Shown in pieces: positions 12,720 to 14,575 of a stretch of DNA of 14,575 nt. Positions within the stretch are counted from its first letter, which is position 1; each line of letters opens with the position of its first letter. The position numbers and the translations under genes were made by a program. The stretch covers positions 1 through 14,575 of the forward strand of contig JAISHN010000075.1 of the NCBI GenBank assembly GCA_031262635.1. The letters are read 5' to 3'. This stretch comes from Holosporaceae bacterium (GTDB taxonomy: Bacteria; Pseudomonadota; Alphaproteobacteria; UBA3830). A model generated the notes under the pieces. It was not told the origin of the DNA. It was given only the letters and a program-made list of their open reading frames with translations, and ran no database searches.

Positions 12720-14575
12720 ATGACGATACGATTGCTGTCGCAAAACCTAATAAACCAAATCGCCGCCGGAGAGGTTATAGAACGGCCGTCGTCGGTTGTA
12801 AAAGAGCTGATAGAAAACGCAATTGACGCAGGAGCGAGCGAGATTGTCGTAAAAGTCGTCGACGCGGGGAAAAGTCTTATCTCCATAAGCGACAATGGTT
12901 TGGGCATGGACAAAGAATCGCTCGAACTCTGCGCGTTAAGTCATGCGACTTCGAAACTAAGTTCCGAAAATCTTTTTGATATACGCACTTTTGGGTTTCG
13001 CGGAGAAGCGCTGCCGTCGATCGCTTCGGTCTCGCGTCTGTCGATTACTTCCGCTTGCGATTCGTCTTCAGAGGCGTGGGCGATAAATCTAGAAGGCGCA
13101 AATAATTTTGGATTGTCTCCGGCGAACCGCAAACAGGGGACGACGGTTGAAATGCGGGACTTATTTTTCGCTACGCCGGCTCGTTTAAAGTTTTTAAAAT
13201 CAAACGCCGCGGAACTCGACAGCTGCCGCGAGGTTTTCAATCGCTCGGCGTTAGCGTTTAACAATATCGCGTTTAAATTTTTCGACGGAGATAAAGAAAG
13301 GCTCTCATACGAAAAAACCGACGATTGTCAAAAGCGAATTCGCGACGTTCTAGGCGAGTCGTTTGATAAAAACGTTTTTGAGATAGACGCTAAAAAAGAC
13401 CAATTGCGACTAAGCGGATTCGTCGGAACGCCGACGTTTAATAAATCGTCCGCAAGCTGTCAGTATTTTTTTGTAAACAACAGATTTGTGAAAGACAGAA
13501 ACTTCGCCTACGCGTTGAAATCGGCTTACGCCGGACTTATTCCGCAAGGACGATTCGCCGCGGCCGTTTTATTTCTCGACGCGCCGTATGACGAGGTCGA
13601 CGTAAACGCTCATCCGGCCAAAGTCGAGATCAGATTTAAAGAGACGGATAAAATAAGATTTTTTATTTTGTCGGAACTGAGAAAAGCGCTTTCATCCTAC
13701 GGAGCTATGAAATCGACTACCGAGATCGTCGATAATTTTGCTTTCAAGAAAAGCGGGGGTTTCTTTACGGATATCAAACGCCCCGCCGTTCCAAACGCCG
13801 TCGCGAGAGAATCCGCCTATAATTTTTACGCGAAGAATCGCGGATCGGCGGCGTTAGCGGTTTCGCCGAGCGTTTTTGAAGAAGGAATGAAGGAGCCTTT
13901 TAGGGTTATATCGGTAGCGTCGTCCTTGCGAGCGGAGCAAAGCGAAAATCCAGAAAATGCTGAAGTTTTACTTGATAGTCTGAAGGAGTCTAAAAATCCA
14001 TCCACTATCTTTCTCGGAAACGCCGTCTGCCAAGTCGGGCTTGCGTATATAATTGCCGAAAACGGCGACCAACTAATTATCGTAGACCAACACGCGGCGG
14101 CGGAGAGGATAACCCTTGAAAAATTGAAGGACAACCTCTCGCTAGATTCGCAGACGCTTTTACTGCCGGAAATTTGTCCGCTGAAAGAGTCGCAGATCGA
14201 ATTGCTGGAGCAAAACGGCGAGTTGACGTCTAAATTCGGAATTCATTATAAAAAACTAACCGGCGACTTGATATCCGTCGACGCTATTCCGGCTATTTTA
14301 GGAAGCTGCGACGCAAAATCGCTAATAACCGACATTGCCGACGAGCTTGAATCATTCGGCGACGCGTATTCGATAGAAGAGAAAGTCCGCCGCATTTTAT
14401 CGACGATATCCTGTCACGGAAGTCTGCGAGCCGGCAAAAAATTAACTATTCAGGAAATGAACTCGTTGCTGCGTCAGATGGAAAACGTTCAAAATATAGC
14501 TCAATGTTGTCACGGAAGACCGTCGTATATAATAATTTCGTTAAAAATTTTAAATAAATTTTTCGAAAGGTGTTG
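12720..14575 (+). CDS. mutL: DNA mismatch repair protein MutL (3' end at window edge)
   Basis: The frame is open for 618 codons from ATG 12720 to the right edge. The GHKL ATPase domain shows NQIAAGEVIERPSSVVKEL with catalytic Glu29, ENAIDAGA, DNGLGM (58-63), HATSKL, FGFRGEALPSIASVSR (91-106) and GTTVEMRDLFFATPARLKFL. Then come the transducer domain (VNNRFVKDRN, VNAHPAKVEIRF), a variable linker (about 330-435) and the dimerisation domain. The C-terminus has DQHAAAERITLE (from Asp456), matching the DQHA(x)2E(x)4E metal-binding motif, with SCHGSLRAG (564-572) and CHGRP (597-601). MutL here therefore looks like the endonuclease type, unlike E. coli MutL. It couples MutS mismatch recognition to strand incision and excision. 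GGAG five bases before the ATG supports the start. The final FFERC residues and a TG at the edge suggest the stop is very near. Confidence 0.97.
   Translation, partial: MTIRLLSQNLINQIAAGEVIERPSSVVKELIENAIDAGASEIVVKVVDAGKSLISISDNGLGMDKESLELCALSHATSKLSSENLFDIRTFGFRGEALPSIASVSRLSITSACDSSSEAWAINLEGANNFGLSPANRKQGTTVEMRDLFFATPARLKFLKSNAAELDSCREVFNRSALAFNNIAFKFFDGDKERLSYEKTDDCQKRIRDVLGESFDKNVFEIDAKKDQLRLSGFVGTPTFNKSSASCQYFFVNNRFVKDRNFAYALKSAYAGLIPQGRFAAAVLFLDAPYDEVDVNAHPAKVEIRFKETDKIRFFILSELRKALSSYGAMKSTTEIVDNFAFKKSGGFFTDIKRPAVPNAVARESAYNFYAKNRGSAALAVSPSVFEEGMKEPFRVISVASSLRAEQSENPENAEVLLDSLKESKNPSTIFLGNAVCQVGLAYIIAENGDQLIIVDQHAAAERITLEKLKDNLSLDSQTLLLPEICPLKESQIELLEQNGELTSKFGIHYKKLTGDLISVDAIPAILGSCDAKSLITDIADELESFGDAYSIEEKVRRILSTISCHGSLRAGKKLTIQEMNSLLRQMENVQNIAQCCHGRPSYIIISLKILNKFFERC

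Overview
The window looks like a moderately AT-rich chromosomal segment of an alphaproteobacterium with a lipopolysaccharide outer membrane. The RpoD protein is of alphaproteobacterial type over regions 1.2, 2, 3 and 4, and the order kdsD - lptC - lptB - rpoN is the usual proteobacterial LPS-export/sigma-54 neighbourhood. A rubrerythrin and several short palindromic intergenic repeats suggest a low-oxygen, perhaps host-associated lineage, but the sequence cannot prove that. No prophage, CRISPR array, rRNA or tRNA gene was seen.

Layout. 1-638: 3' part of dinD, running in from the left edge. 685-2520: rpoD, the housekeeping sigma factor. 2521-2838: a gene-free gap holding a GC-rich palindrome and the decayed C-terminal end of an integrase-type transposase. 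2839-6742, all on the minus strand: a CNNM/CorC membrane protein, preceded in transcription order by a tightly coupled trio resembling ArnE/F, ArnB and ArnC. 6743-6959: a degenerate inverted repeat. 6960-7584: a DUF167 gene (minus) divergent from a small AtpI/AtpZ-like gene (plus), with another palindromic repeat between them. 7661-11543, plus strand: kdsD, a long LptC-like gene that appears also to carry an LptA-like part, lptB and rpoN, each overlapping the next by a few bases. 11519-12619, minus strand: a RimI-like acetyltransferase, whose 3' end overlaps that of rpoN, and rubrerythrin. 12720-14575: mutL, running to the right edge and missing at most a few codons.

How the genes fit together. 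Two blocks serve the envelope. KdsD makes arabinose-5-phosphate, the precursor of the Kdo sugar of LPS, and LptC(A)/LptB belong to the machine that moves LPS to the outer membrane. The Arn-like trio would make an amino-sugar nucleotide, attach it to undecaprenyl phosphate and flip it, as in aminoarabinose decoration of lipid A, although ArnA, ArnD and ArnT are not in this window. RpoD and RpoN are both encoded here. MutL (with its endonuclease motif intact) and rubrerythrin are divergently transcribed from a short shared promoter region.

I found no clearly undescribed multi-gene system. The most unusual points are the apparent LptC-LptA merger, the minimal Arn-like trio, the rbr/mutL region whose two predicted promoters share one -35 hexamer, and the palindromic repeat families.
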